In this document: piece by piece, positions 14,276 to 21,548 of the stretch | Position numbering within the stretch: the stretch's first letter is position 1 | Layout: every line of letters begins with the position of its first letter | Source: Lachnospiraceae bacterium | GTDB taxonomy: Bacteria > Bacillota_A > Clostridia > Lachnospirales > Lachnospiraceae | DNA: 31,007 bases | Assembly (NCBI GenBank): GCA_017613595.1 | Contig: JAGADM010000115.1 | Span: 1 to 31,007, forward strand | Direction of reading: 5' to 3' | The notes under the pieces: generated by a model | What the model saw: only the letters and a program-made list of their open reading frames with translations | Told to the model about the DNA's origin: nothing | Databases searched by the model: none | Program-made: the position numbers and the translations under genes

Positions 14276-16930
14276 ATGGATATACCGACGGACAAACTGT
14301 CGCCGATGATGGTGCATTATCTGGAGACGAAGAAGCAGTATGAAGACTGTATTCTGTTCTACCGTCTCGGCGATTTTTACGAAATGTTTTTCGATGACGC
14401 GCTTCTTGTTTCGAAGGAACTCGAGTTGACGCTTACCGGCAAGAACTGCGGTCTTGAGGAACGAGCCCCGATGTGCGGTGTGCCGTTCCACGCAGCCGAC
14501 ATTTATATCACGAAGCTTGTGGATAACGGCCACAAGGTCGCCGTCTGTGAGCAGGTGGAGGACCCGAAGCTTGCGAAGGGAATGGTAAAGCGGGAGGTTA
14601 TCCGCATTGTGACGCCCGGAACCAATACGGCGCCCGAAAGCCTTGATGAAACGCGCAACAATTTCCTGATGTGCGTAATCTGGATGAATGACAGTTTCGG
14701 CGTTTCGACCATCGATATTTCGACCGGAGACTATTATGTTACCGAAGTGCAGAGCGGACGGAAGGTGATGGACGAGATCACGAAATATTCGCCATCCGAA
14801 ATCGTATGTAACCCTGCGCTTTTCATGTCGGGCATCGATACCGACGACCTGCATGACCGGCTCAGAATCGTTATCTCTCCTTTGGGGGACTGGATGTACG
14901 AGCCGAAGAACTGCGAGAAGGTACTGCTCGAGCATTTCCATGTCGGAAACCTGTTCGGCATCGGACTCGGCGATATGCCGACCGGAACAATTGCGGCCGG
15001 CGCGGTGCTGAATTACCTTTACGATACGCAGAAGATTTCCCTGTCGCACATTACGGAACTGCATCCGTACGCGACGGGTCGTTATATGATCATTGACAGC
15101 GCGACGAGAAGAAATCTCGAGCTGTGCGAAACGCTTCGCGAGAAGCAGAAGCGCGGAAGCCTTCTGTGGGTTATCGACAAGACGAAGACCGCCATGGGAG
15201 CGCGGCTCCTGCGCCTCTTTACCGAACAGCCGCTTCTCGATGTCGATGAGATCCGAAAGCGTCAGGACGCGATCAAGGACCTCAATTCGCAGATCATGAC
15301 GCGTGAAGAGGTGCGTGAGTACCTGAATGCCATCTACGATCTGGAACGTCTGATCTGTAAGATCAGTTACCAGAGCGCGAATCCCCGTGACCTGATCGCA
15401 TTCATGTCATCGCTTGCGATGCTTCCGCCGATCAAGACGCAGCTGTCGGATTTTCACAGCATGCTGATCCGCGAGGAACTGGAACAGCTCGATACGTTAA
15501 GCGACCTTCACGACCTGATCGAGGCCGCAATCGAGCCCGACCCGCCGCTTTCCTCGAAGGAGGGCGGGATCATCCGTACCGGCTACAACGAAGAGGTTGA
15601 CCGCCTGCGCGCCGCCAAGACAAGCGGCAAACAGTGGCTCAGCGAACTCGAAGAGCGCGAACGCAACAATACCGGGATCAAGAATCTCCGAATCAAATAC
15701 AACCGTGTCTTCGGATATTACCTCGAGGTTACGAATTCCTTTAAGGATCTCGTTCCCGCCGAGTGGATCCGCAAGCAGACGCTGACCGGTGCGGAGCGAT
15801 TCACAACGCCCGAACTGAAGGAACTCGAAGATACCATCATGAACGCCGAGGACCGGCTGTTCTCGCTCGAGTACCGCCTGTTTGCGGAAGTGCGTGAGAA
15901 GATATTTGCCGAAGCGGACCGCATTCATAAGACGGCAAAGGCCATCGCGATGATCGACGCGATGGCAAGCCTTGCTTATGTCGCGGAGCGTAACCGTTAC
16001 GTATGCCCCGAGATCAACAAGAAGGGCACCATCATCATCAAAGACGGCCGTCATCCGGTTGTGGAGCAGATGATCCCGAACCAGATGTTTGTGGCAAATG
16101 ATACGCTTCTCGATAACGGAATCAACCGCGTAAGCATCATCACCGGACCGAATATGGCCGGTAAATCGACCTACATGCGCCAGACGGCGCTGATCGTTCT
16201 GATGGCGCAGATCGGAAGCTTCGTTCCCGCTTCGAGCGCGGAGATCGGCATTGTCGACCGTATCTTCACGCGTGTCGGCGCGAGCGACGACCTCGCAAGT
16301 GGCCAGAGTACGTTTATGGTCGAGATGACCGAGGTCGCGAACATCCTTCGGAACGCAACGAAGGACAGCCTTCTCGTTCTCGATGAGATCGGCCGCGGAA
16401 CAAGCACGTATGACGGCCTTGCAATTGCGTGGGCCGTGATCGAGCATGTTGCCAATCCGAAACTGATCGGCGCGAAGACGCTTTTCGCGACGCATTACCA
16501 TGAGCTGACCGAACTCGAAGGAAAACTCGAGGGCGTCTGCAACTACTGCATCGCCGTAAAAGAACAGGGCGACGATATCATCTTCCTTCGTAAGATCATA
16601 CGCGGCGGCGCGGACCGCAGCTACGGAATCCAGGTGGCAAGGCTCGCCGGCGTTCCGGAATCGGTTCTGAAACGGGCGCGCGACATCGTCGAGCAGCTTG
16701 TCGAGAACGATCTTGCGGAAAAGGCGAAGAACATCCGCGTGGCGGATACCGGTCCGGTTAAGAAGAAGCCGGAACCGAAGAAGGAGACCGTAACGGAAGG
16801 GCAGCTTTCCCTGTTCGGAAACCCTGAGGACAGCATAATTGTTCAGCGTCTGCGTGAGCTGAACCTGTCCGAAATGACACCGATCGAGGCGCTCAATTAT
16901 CTCTATTCCCTGCAGAAGGAGATCAGGTAG
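14276..16930 (+). CDS. mutS: DNA mismatch repair protein MutS
   Basis: Recognises mismatches and small loops in DNA and starts repair. The 884-residue product is full length. The mismatch-binding motif is Phe34-x-Glu36 in GDFYEMF; the connector, lever and clamp domains follow; the ATPase domain has Walker A GPNMAGKS (624-631), Walker B LLVLDEIGRGTST (699-711) and ATHYHEL (738-744). A sliding-clamp-binding motif QLSLF lies at 843-847, before a C-terminal helical tail. The start ATG has AAGGA 11 bases upstream. mutL, often the next gene in Firmicutes, is not downstream here. An antisense open frame of 497 codons overlaps its 3' part and is a coding-bias artefact. Confidence 0.98.
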   Translation: MDIPTDKLSPMMVHYLETKKQYEDCILFYRLGDFYEMFFDDALLVSKELELTLTGKNCGLEERAPMCGVPFHAADIYITKLVDNGHKVAVCEQVEDPKLAKGMVKREVIRIVTPGTNTAPESLDETRNNFLMCVIWMNDSFGVSTIDISTGDYYVTEVQSGRKVMDEITKYSPSEIVCNPALFMSGIDTDDLHDRLRIVISPLGDWMYEPKNCEKVLLEHFHVGNLFGIGLGDMPTGTIAAGAVLNYLYDTQKISLSHITELHPYATGRYMIIDSATRRNLELCETLREKQKRGSLLWVIDKTKTAMGARLLRLFTEQPLLDVDEIRKRQDAIKDLNSQIMTREEVREYLNAIYDLERLICKISYQSANPRDLIAFMSSLAMLPPIKTQLSDFHSMLIREELEQLDTLSDLHDLIEAAIEPDPPLSSKEGGIIRTGYNEEVDRLRAAKTSGKQWLSELEERERNNTGIKNLRIKYNRVFGYYLEVTNSFKDLVPAEWIRKQTLTGAERFTTPELKELEDTIMNAEDRLFSLEYRLFAEVREKIFAEADRIHKTAKAIAMIDAMASLAYVAERNRYVCPEINKKGTIIIKDGRHPVVEQMIPNQMFVANDTLLDNGINRVSIITGPNMAGKSTYMRQTALIVLMAQIGSFVPASSAEIGIVDRIFTRVGASDDLASGQSTFMVEMTEVANILRNATKDSLLVLDEIGRGTSTYDGLAIAWAVIEHVANPKLIGAKTLFATHYHELTELEGKLEGVCNYCIAVKEQGDDIIFLRKIIRGGADRSYGIQVARLAGVPESVLKRARDIVEQLVENDLAEKAKNIRVADTGPVKKKPEPKKETVTEGQLSLFGNPEDSIIVQRLRELNLSEMTPIEALNYLYSLQKEIR

Positions 16931-16966
16931 CGTTTCAGATATAGCGTATAAAGAGGATAAGCGTAA

Positions 16967-18406
16967 ATGGAACAATTTTACAAGGTTCACTTAGGACCTG
17001 CGGTGTGCGCCGCGGATCTGAGTGACGGCAGCGAACGCGGCCTTTATGTTGACCAGGATACCATTCTCGGGAAACTGCACCGGCCGCACCGTCAGATCAA
17101 TCTGATGTATTGCTACTACCCGAATGACAAGGGCTGGCCGGCAAGAGCCAGCGAGGCATTCCGGAAGGATACTCCCGGCGGCGCGTGGGATTATCCGTAT
17201 GATGACTATTTTCCGTACGGGGGCGGCCTCGGCGGAAGTAAGGACGCGGAAGTGTTCGAATGCATGAAGGACGTCCGCAGGCACGGGCAGGATGTATGTC
17301 TGACGCTGACGATGGACCCTTACCTGAGCGATGAGCAGATTGCCGCTGTTGCGCGCGATCTGATCCCGTTCGGAAGGATTACGGTCCGCATCAACCACGA
17401 AGCGACCGGCAGCTGGTTCTCGTTCAACAAGAGAGCAAGCTATGAAACGGTTGCGGCGTTCTTCGTGAAGTGCTGTGACATTTTCCACAGGGAAGCGCCC
17501 AACTGCAAGATCGTCCTCTGTCTGGACGGCTGCAAGAGCCTGGATGAAGAAAAGATGGTCATGGAGGACATCTTTACGGAAGCAGCAAGGGCAGCCGATG
17601 TCGTGTCCGTGGACCGCTATATGGCGCTTCACTGGGGCTATCCGGCAACAGTATGCGAGGATAACCGGTTCGCGCAGCGGACAAGCGTGGAGGAGATCTA
17701 CACGCTCGGAAAGAAGAGCAGAGACCGGTACCGCATTATGAATCAGGGCGTTACAAAGCCCATGGTTCTTTCGGAATTTAATGCGGACGGCGACGTGACA
17801 GGACCTTACGAGCAGGTCGATATGTACCGGAAGTTCTGTGAACTGCTTCGTAACGATCCGGAGCACTGGCTTTCCGGCATTACGATGTACCAGTTCCGTG
17901 ACGACGGACGGCTCGGTCTTGAGATTACCGACCCGAGCAATCCGCGAAACGGCATCGAGCAGCCGCTTCTCAGGGCCTACCGTGATCTGATCCATGAAGA
18001 GCCTTTCACACCGTCGATGACAGCCGGTGATCCGGTTTCCGATGGCGAGGTTCTTCGTTTCGGAGGCTTTGAAGACGCGGACGGCATTGGAACGACAATC
18101 CGTTTAGAGAAGAAGCCCGTATTCTTCGAGATTCATTTCGACGGGGCGCTTCGCGATGCCAATCTGATGATTTCTGTGGACGGTTACTGGTTTTATAAGA
18201 AGCCGGGTATTTCCTTCATTGACCTGAACAGCGCGTTTTTCGAGAAAGATTTTAACGGCGGAGAGGTTACGGTTTCTCTGTTCGCGCCGCCTGCCGACGG
18301 AGTGAACGATCCTTCCCAGGGAGCGGACTGGACCGAGAATTATTACTATACTTTGCCGGAGCTTCCGACCTTCCGGATCCGCTATCAGGCGGCCATCCCG
18401 GGATAA
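16967..18406 (+). CDS. Putative cytoplasmic glycoside hydrolase, GH26-like TIM barrel
   Basis: Protein of 479 residues without a firm family match. Residues 141-151 (RINHEATGSWF) resemble the acid/base motif of GH26 mannanases (R-x-x-H-E-x-x-G-x-W-F), with Glu145 as the candidate acid. KPMVLSEFNADG (264-275) has Glu270 at the position expected for the nucleophile on a late strand of a clan GH-A barrel. Residues from about 360 look like a beta-rich C-terminal domain (GYWFYKKPG, VTVSLFAPP). No signal peptide or anchor is present, so it should act inside the cell on short imported sugars. AGAGGA lies nine bases before the ATG. Activity on a mannoside is an inference; manA and uxuAB nearby are compatible with it. 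Confidence 0.65.
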   Translation: MEQFYKVHLGPAVCAADLSDGSERGLYVDQDTILGKLHRPHRQINLMYCYYPNDKGWPARASEAFRKDTPGGAWDYPYDDYFPYGGGLGGSKDAEVFECMKDVRRHGQDVCLTLTMDPYLSDEQIAAVARDLIPFGRITVRINHEATGSWFSFNKRASYETVAAFFVKCCDIFHREAPNCKIVLCLDGCKSLDEEKMVMEDIFTEAARAADVVSVDRYMALHWGYPATVCEDNRFAQRTSVEEIYTLGKKSRDRYRIMNQGVTKPMVLSEFNADGDVTGPYEQVDMYRKFCELLRNDPEHWLSGITMYQFRDDGRLGLEITDPSNPRNGIEQPLLRAYRDLIHEEPFTPSMTAGDPVSDGEVLRFGGFEDADGIGTTIRLEKKPVFFEIHFDGALRDANLMISVDGYWFYKKPGISFIDLNSAFFEKDFNGGEVTVSLFAPPADGVNDPSQGADWTENYYYTLPELPTFRIRYQAAIPG

Positions 18407-18456
18407 GGCTTCAGGAGATGCCTGCTGCCGCACGCGCGGAGCGGAAAGGAGTTACT

Positions 18457-18663
18457 ATGTTTCGTATTACCGAAGACACAACGATCGGAGAGCTTCTTGA
18501 AAAATGTCCCGAAGCCGCGGACATTCTGACGGAGATGGGCATGCACTGTATCGGATGTCCTTCCGCGAGAAGAGAGACGCTTTCCCAGGCCGCTGACGTG
18601 CACGGCATGGACGCGGAATCGCTCGTGGAGGACCTGAAGGGTTTTCTGAGCGAGTCGGTTTAA
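18457..18663 (+). CDS. DUF1858 / hybrid-cluster-protein-associated redox disulfide domain protein
   Basis: Small cytoplasmic protein of 68 residues. It has the DUF1858 layout: an N-terminal ITEDTTIGELLEKCPEAADIL segment, then a Cys31-x2-Cys34 pair in MHCIGCPSARRETL, and a C-terminal VHGMDAESLVEDL helix. Proteins of this type have been named redox-disulfide domains and occur near hybrid cluster or nitrite/sulfur proteins; the actual partner is unknown and none is visible here. The ATG at 18457 is preceded by AAAGGAG at 18445-18451; the frame is open upstream to 18418, but that stretch lacks a binding site. Confidence 0.88.
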   Translation: MFRITEDTTIGELLEKCPEAADILTEMGMHCIGCPSARRETLSQAADVHGMDAESLVEDLKGFLSESV

Positions 18664-18695
18664 AAGCCGTAAAACGGCGCAGATGAATTAGAACT

Positions 18696-18711
18696 AATGC
18701 CCGAGGGCATT
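18696..18711 (+). repeat. Short inverted repeat upstream of the phospho-sugar mutase gene
   Basis: Two 7-base arms, AATGCCC and GGGCATT, separated by GA, lie 30 bases before the mutase ATG in a 78-bp gap. As RNA it would form a small hairpin with a four-base loop; as DNA it is a 16-bp palindrome-like operator candidate. No T-tract follows, and I see no convincing -35/-10 pair around it. A second, weaker 5-bp hairpin lies at 18666-18678. Confidence 0.45.
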
Positions 18712-18741
18712 CTATAGAACAAGTTACAGGAGGTTTTCATT

Positions 18742-20466
18742 ATGGATTATCGTGAAATGTATCGGTTCTGGTGCGAGGATGATTATTTTGATGACGCAAC
18801 CAAGGCAGAGCTTAAGGCTATTGCGGATGACGACAAGGAGATCCGCGAGCGCTTTTACAGAAGCCTTGAGTTCGGTACCGGCGGTCTCCGCGGAATTATC
18901 GGAGCCGGAACGAACCGGATGAATCTTTATACGGTCAGAAAGGCAACCCAGGGACTTGCCAATTTCATTAAGAAGGAAGGCGGCGCAGAGAAGGGCGTAG
19001 CAATTGCTTACGATTCCCGCCGCATGTCGATCGAGTTCAGTGAGGAGGCAGCGCTCTGTCTTGCGGCTAACGGCATTAAGGCTTATCGTTTCGAGTCGCT
19101 TCGTCCGACTCCCGAGCTTTCCTACGCGGTACGCGAACTCGGCTGTATCGCCGGTATCGTTGTAACCGCGAGCCATAACCCCGCGGAATATAACGGATAC
19201 AAGGTTTACTGGGAGGACGGCGCACAGGTTGCTCCTCCGAAGGATGCCGAGATCATCGATGAGGTTAACGCGGTAACGGATTTCTATCAGGTTAAGACGA
19301 TGTCCCGTCTTGATGCCATCAAGGCAGGCCTTTACTTCGTGATCGGGTCCGAACTGGATGACCAGTACATGGTGGAACTGAAGAAGCAGGTGCTTCGTCC
19401 CGACGTCTGCAGAGAACAGGGTAAGGACATGAAGGTCGTTTACACGCCTCTGCACGGCACCGGAAACATTCCCGCAAGACGCATTTTAAAAGAGATCGGA
19501 TTCGAGCAGGTTTACGTTGTTCCCGAGCAGGAGAAACCCGACGGAAACTTCCCGACCGTGGTAAGCCCGAACCCCGAAAGCAAAGCCGCATTCGAACTTG
19601 CTCTGGCACTTGCTGAGAAAGTCGGAGCGGACCTCGTTCTCGCGACCGATCCCGATGCCGACCGTCTCGGCGTATACGCAAAGGATTCCGAGACCGGCGA
19701 ATACATGTCATTTACCGGCAACATGTCCGGCATGCTGATCTGCGAATACCTTCTGAGCACCCGTAAGGAACTCGGCCTTCTGCATGACGACGGCTTCCTC
19801 GTTAAGACAATCGTTTCCACGAACATGACCGACCTCCTCGCGAAGGAATACAATCTTGAACTGAAAGAGTGTCTGACCGGCTTCAAGTACATCGGCGAGC
19901 TCATCAAGCTTTCCGAGCAGAGCGGAAAAGGACACTACGAATTCGGCTTCGAAGAGAGCTACGGCTGCCTTGTCGGAACGCACGCGAGAGATAAGGACGC
20001 GATCGTTGCCGTTATGATGCTCTGTGAGGCTGCGGCATATTACCGCAAGCAGGGCCTTACGCTGTGGGATCAGATGATGAACATCTACCGCAAGTACGGT
20101 TTCTTCCGCGAGGGTATTGAGACGCTTACGCTGAAGGGCTTCGACGGAGCGGAAGCCATCAAGGCAATGATGGACCGTATCCGCAGCAATCCTCCGAAGG
20201 AACTCGGCGGTTATAACGTCGTGGAATTCCGCGATTACGAAAAGGACGTTGTTCTGAAGACCGCGACCGGCGAAACCGGACCTACCGGACTCCGGAAATC
20301 CAACGTACTGTACTTTGACCTGAACGATAACGCATGGGCATGCGTACGTCCTTCCGGAACCGAGCCCAAGATCAAGTTCTACATGGGCGTTAAGGGAACT
20401 AGCTTCGCTGACGCGGATGCCAAGCTGAAGGCGCTTGATGATGCGGTTATGGAGCTTTCAAAATAA
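18742..20466 (+). CDS. Phospho-sugar mutase (alpha-phosphoglucomutase type)
   Basis: Interconverts hexose-1-phosphate and hexose-6-phosphate, linking glycolysis with sugar nucleotide and glycogen synthesis. The 574-residue product belongs to the long PgcA-like branch. The phosphoserine is Ser144 in TASHNPAEYNGYK; the metal loop is DPDADR with Asp303, Asp305 and Asp307; the sugar-binding loop is GFEESYG (402-408), and the phosphate-binding loop is RPSGTEPK (536-543). CAGGAGG gives an excellent binding site before the ATG. manA follows after 15 bp, so the two probably form one unit handling glucose/mannose phosphates. Glucose versus mannose preference cannot be settled by eye. Confidence 0.95.
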   Translation: MDYREMYRFWCEDDYFDDATKAELKAIADDDKEIRERFYRSLEFGTGGLRGIIGAGTNRMNLYTVRKATQGLANFIKKEGGAEKGVAIAYDSRRMSIEFSEEAALCLAANGIKAYRFESLRPTPELSYAVRELGCIAGIVVTASHNPAEYNGYKVYWEDGAQVAPPKDAEIIDEVNAVTDFYQVKTMSRLDAIKAGLYFVIGSELDDQYMVELKKQVLRPDVCREQGKDMKVVYTPLHGTGNIPARRILKEIGFEQVYVVPEQEKPDGNFPTVVSPNPESKAAFELALALAEKVGADLVLATDPDADRLGVYAKDSETGEYMSFTGNMSGMLICEYLLSTRKELGLLHDDGFLVKTIVSTNMTDLLAKEYNLELKECLTGFKYIGELIKLSEQSGKGHYEFGFEESYGCLVGTHARDKDAIVAVMMLCEAAAYYRKQGLTLWDQMMNIYRKYGFFREGIETLTLKGFDGAEAIKAMMDRIRSNPPKELGGYNVVEFRDYEKDVVLKTATGETGPTGLRKSNVLYFDLNDNAWACVRPSGTEPKIKFYMGVKGTSFADADAKLKALDDAVMELSK

Positions 20467-20481
20467 CAGTCGGAGTACGAA

Positions 20482-21429
20482 ATGAAACAGATTCTATTTA
20501 TCGAACCGGTCCTTAAGGAACGGATCTGGGGCGGGACAAGGCTTAAGGAATACGGCTATGATCTGCCTTCCGATCAGACGGGCGAGTGCTGGGCAATCAG
20601 CGCGCATCCGCACGGGGACTGCGTCGTTCGAAACGGACTGTATTCGGGCAAGACTTTAAACTCCCTGTGGAATGACCACAGGGAGTTGTTCGGATATACG
20701 GAAGGAAAGGAATTCCCGCTTCTCATCAAGATTATTGATGCGAGAACGGATCTGAGCGTCCAGGTTCATCCCGATGACGCCTATGCCGCGGAGCATGAGA
20801 ACGGTGCCTTCGGCAAGACCGAGTGCTGGTATGTGCTTGACTGTAAGGAAGACGCGACCATTGTAATCGGTCATAACGCGAAGACGAAGGAAGAGGCGGA
20901 GCAGCTGATCCGCGAAGGAAGGTTTCGTGAACTGATCCGGGAGATTCCCGTTCATAAGGGCGATTTCTTCCAGATCGAGCCGGGTGTTCTGCATGCGATC
21001 AAAGGCGGCACTCTGATCCTCGAAACGCAGCAGAACAGTGATATTACGTACCGCGTGTACGATTATGACCGGCTGCAGAACGGAAAGAAGAGGGAACTTC
21101 ACACCGAACAGAGCATTGCCGTTCTCAAATGTCCGTTCCGTCCGAACCTCGGAAAGCCTGTTACATACCGTGTCGGCGCGGCGCAGGTTGACCACCTGAT
21201 CACCTGTCCGTATTACAGCGTGGAGCATATCACGCTTTACGGATCGGCTTCCTTTACCGCCGGAAAGGTGTTCCAGAACCTGAGCATCATCGACGGTCAG
21301 GGCGCGATCGACGGGGTTCCGGTCCGCAAAGGAGACCATCTGATCATCCCCGCGGAATACGGAATTTTCGAATTATCCGGGGACCTGCAGGTCATTCGGA
21401 GCTCACCTTGTGAATTAATGGTGAAATAA
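20482..21429 (+). CDS. manA: Mannose-6-phosphate isomerase, type I (class I)
   Basis: Zinc enzyme interconverting mannose-6-phosphate and fructose-6-phosphate. The 315-residue product is the short Firmicute form. Likely zinc ligands are Gln94 and His96 (VQVHPDD), Glu114 (KTECWYVLD) and His171 (VLHAIKGG). The motif LETQQNSDITYRVYDYDR (180-197) is typical of the family. It follows the phospho-sugar mutase by 15 bp. A perfect 12-bp inverted repeat lies within its coding sequence at 20659-20687. No terminator with a T-tract follows; the next element is the fhs promoter. Confidence 0.94.
   Translation: MKQILFIEPVLKERIWGGTRLKEYGYDLPSDQTGECWAISAHPHGDCVVRNGLYSGKTLNSLWNDHRELFGYTEGKEFPLLIKIIDARTDLSVQVHPDDAYAAEHENGAFGKTECWYVLDCKEDATIVIGHNAKTKEEAEQLIREGRFRELIREIPVHKGDFFQIEPGVLHAIKGGTLILETQQNSDITYRVYDYDRLQNGKKRELHTEQSIAVLKCPFRPNLGKPVTYRVGAAQVDHLITCPYYSVEHITLYGSASFTAGKVFQNLSIIDGQGAIDGVPVRKGDHLIIPAEYGIFELSGDLQVIRSSPCELMVK
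20659..20687 (+). repeat. Perfect 12-bp inverted repeat within manA
   Basis: Arms AACTCCCTGTGG (20659-20670) and CCACAGGGAGTT (20676-20687) flank a 5-base loop. The repeat encodes part of NSLWNDHRELFG, which looks like ordinary family sequence, so protein constraint may explain part of it. As mRNA it would form a strong hairpin early in the manA message. Confidence 0.7.
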
Positions 21430-21434
21430 GTTAA

Positions 21435-21450
21435 AATAATTTGAATTATT
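21435..21450 (+). promoter_or_regulatory. AT-rich palindrome overlapping the fhs -35 box (candidate operator)
   Basis: Two 7-base arms, AATAATT and AATTATT, around a central TG form a 16-base palindrome that covers the whole -35 hexamer (21441-21446). A regulator bound here would block RNA polymerase. AT-rich sequence makes such palindromes more likely by chance, so this is only a candidate. Confidence 0.4.
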
Positions 21451-21469
21451 AACTGATTAATGATATAAT
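21441..21469 (+). promoter_or_regulatory. Sigma-A promoter of fhs with extended -10
   Basis: The -35 box TTGAAT (21441-21446) is followed after 17 bases by TATAAT (21464-21469), with the extended -10 dinucleotide TG at 21461-21462. Transcription should start near 21476, giving a leader of about 73 bases. It is the second clear promoter of the window and may also drive the exporter genes downstream. Confidence 0.85.
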
Positions 21470-21487
21470 CATTTTTTGTGAGGTTTT

Positions 21488-21518
21488 CGGAAAATGACAT
21501 GATTTTTCGCATTTTCCG
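21488..21518 (+). promoter_or_regulatory. Inverted repeat in the fhs 5' leader
   Basis: Perfect 9-base arms, CGGAAAATG (21488-21496) and CATTTTCCG (21510-21518), flank a 13-base loop that contains a T-run. It lies between the predicted transcription start and the ribosome binding site at 21533-21538. The T-run is inside the loop, so it is not an intrinsic terminator. It does not resemble a riboswitch I recognise. Confidence 0.5.
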
Positions 21519-21548
21519 CACCATAACATGAGAAGGAGAGGTGTCAGT

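Noticed and set aside
15497..16990. A 497-codon open frame on the - strand opposite the 3' half of mutS
   Set aside because: It mirrors the conserved MutS ATPase domain, has no recognisable motif, and no promoter or ribosome binding site supports it.
18385..18608. Small open frames on the - strand over the DUF1858 gene
   Set aside because: They are antisense to a recognisable CxxC protein with a good ribosome binding site, and have no domain or binding site of their own.
18688..18718. Possible promoter upstream of the phospho-sugar mutase gene (TTAGAA and TATAGA)
   Set aside because: Both hexamers are poor matches and the 19-base spacer is unfavourable.
21470..21548. Tetrahydrofolate or other riboswitch in the fhs leader
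   Set aside because: The leader is short and AT-rich, with only a simple hairpin; I see none of the conserved riboswitch sequence elements.
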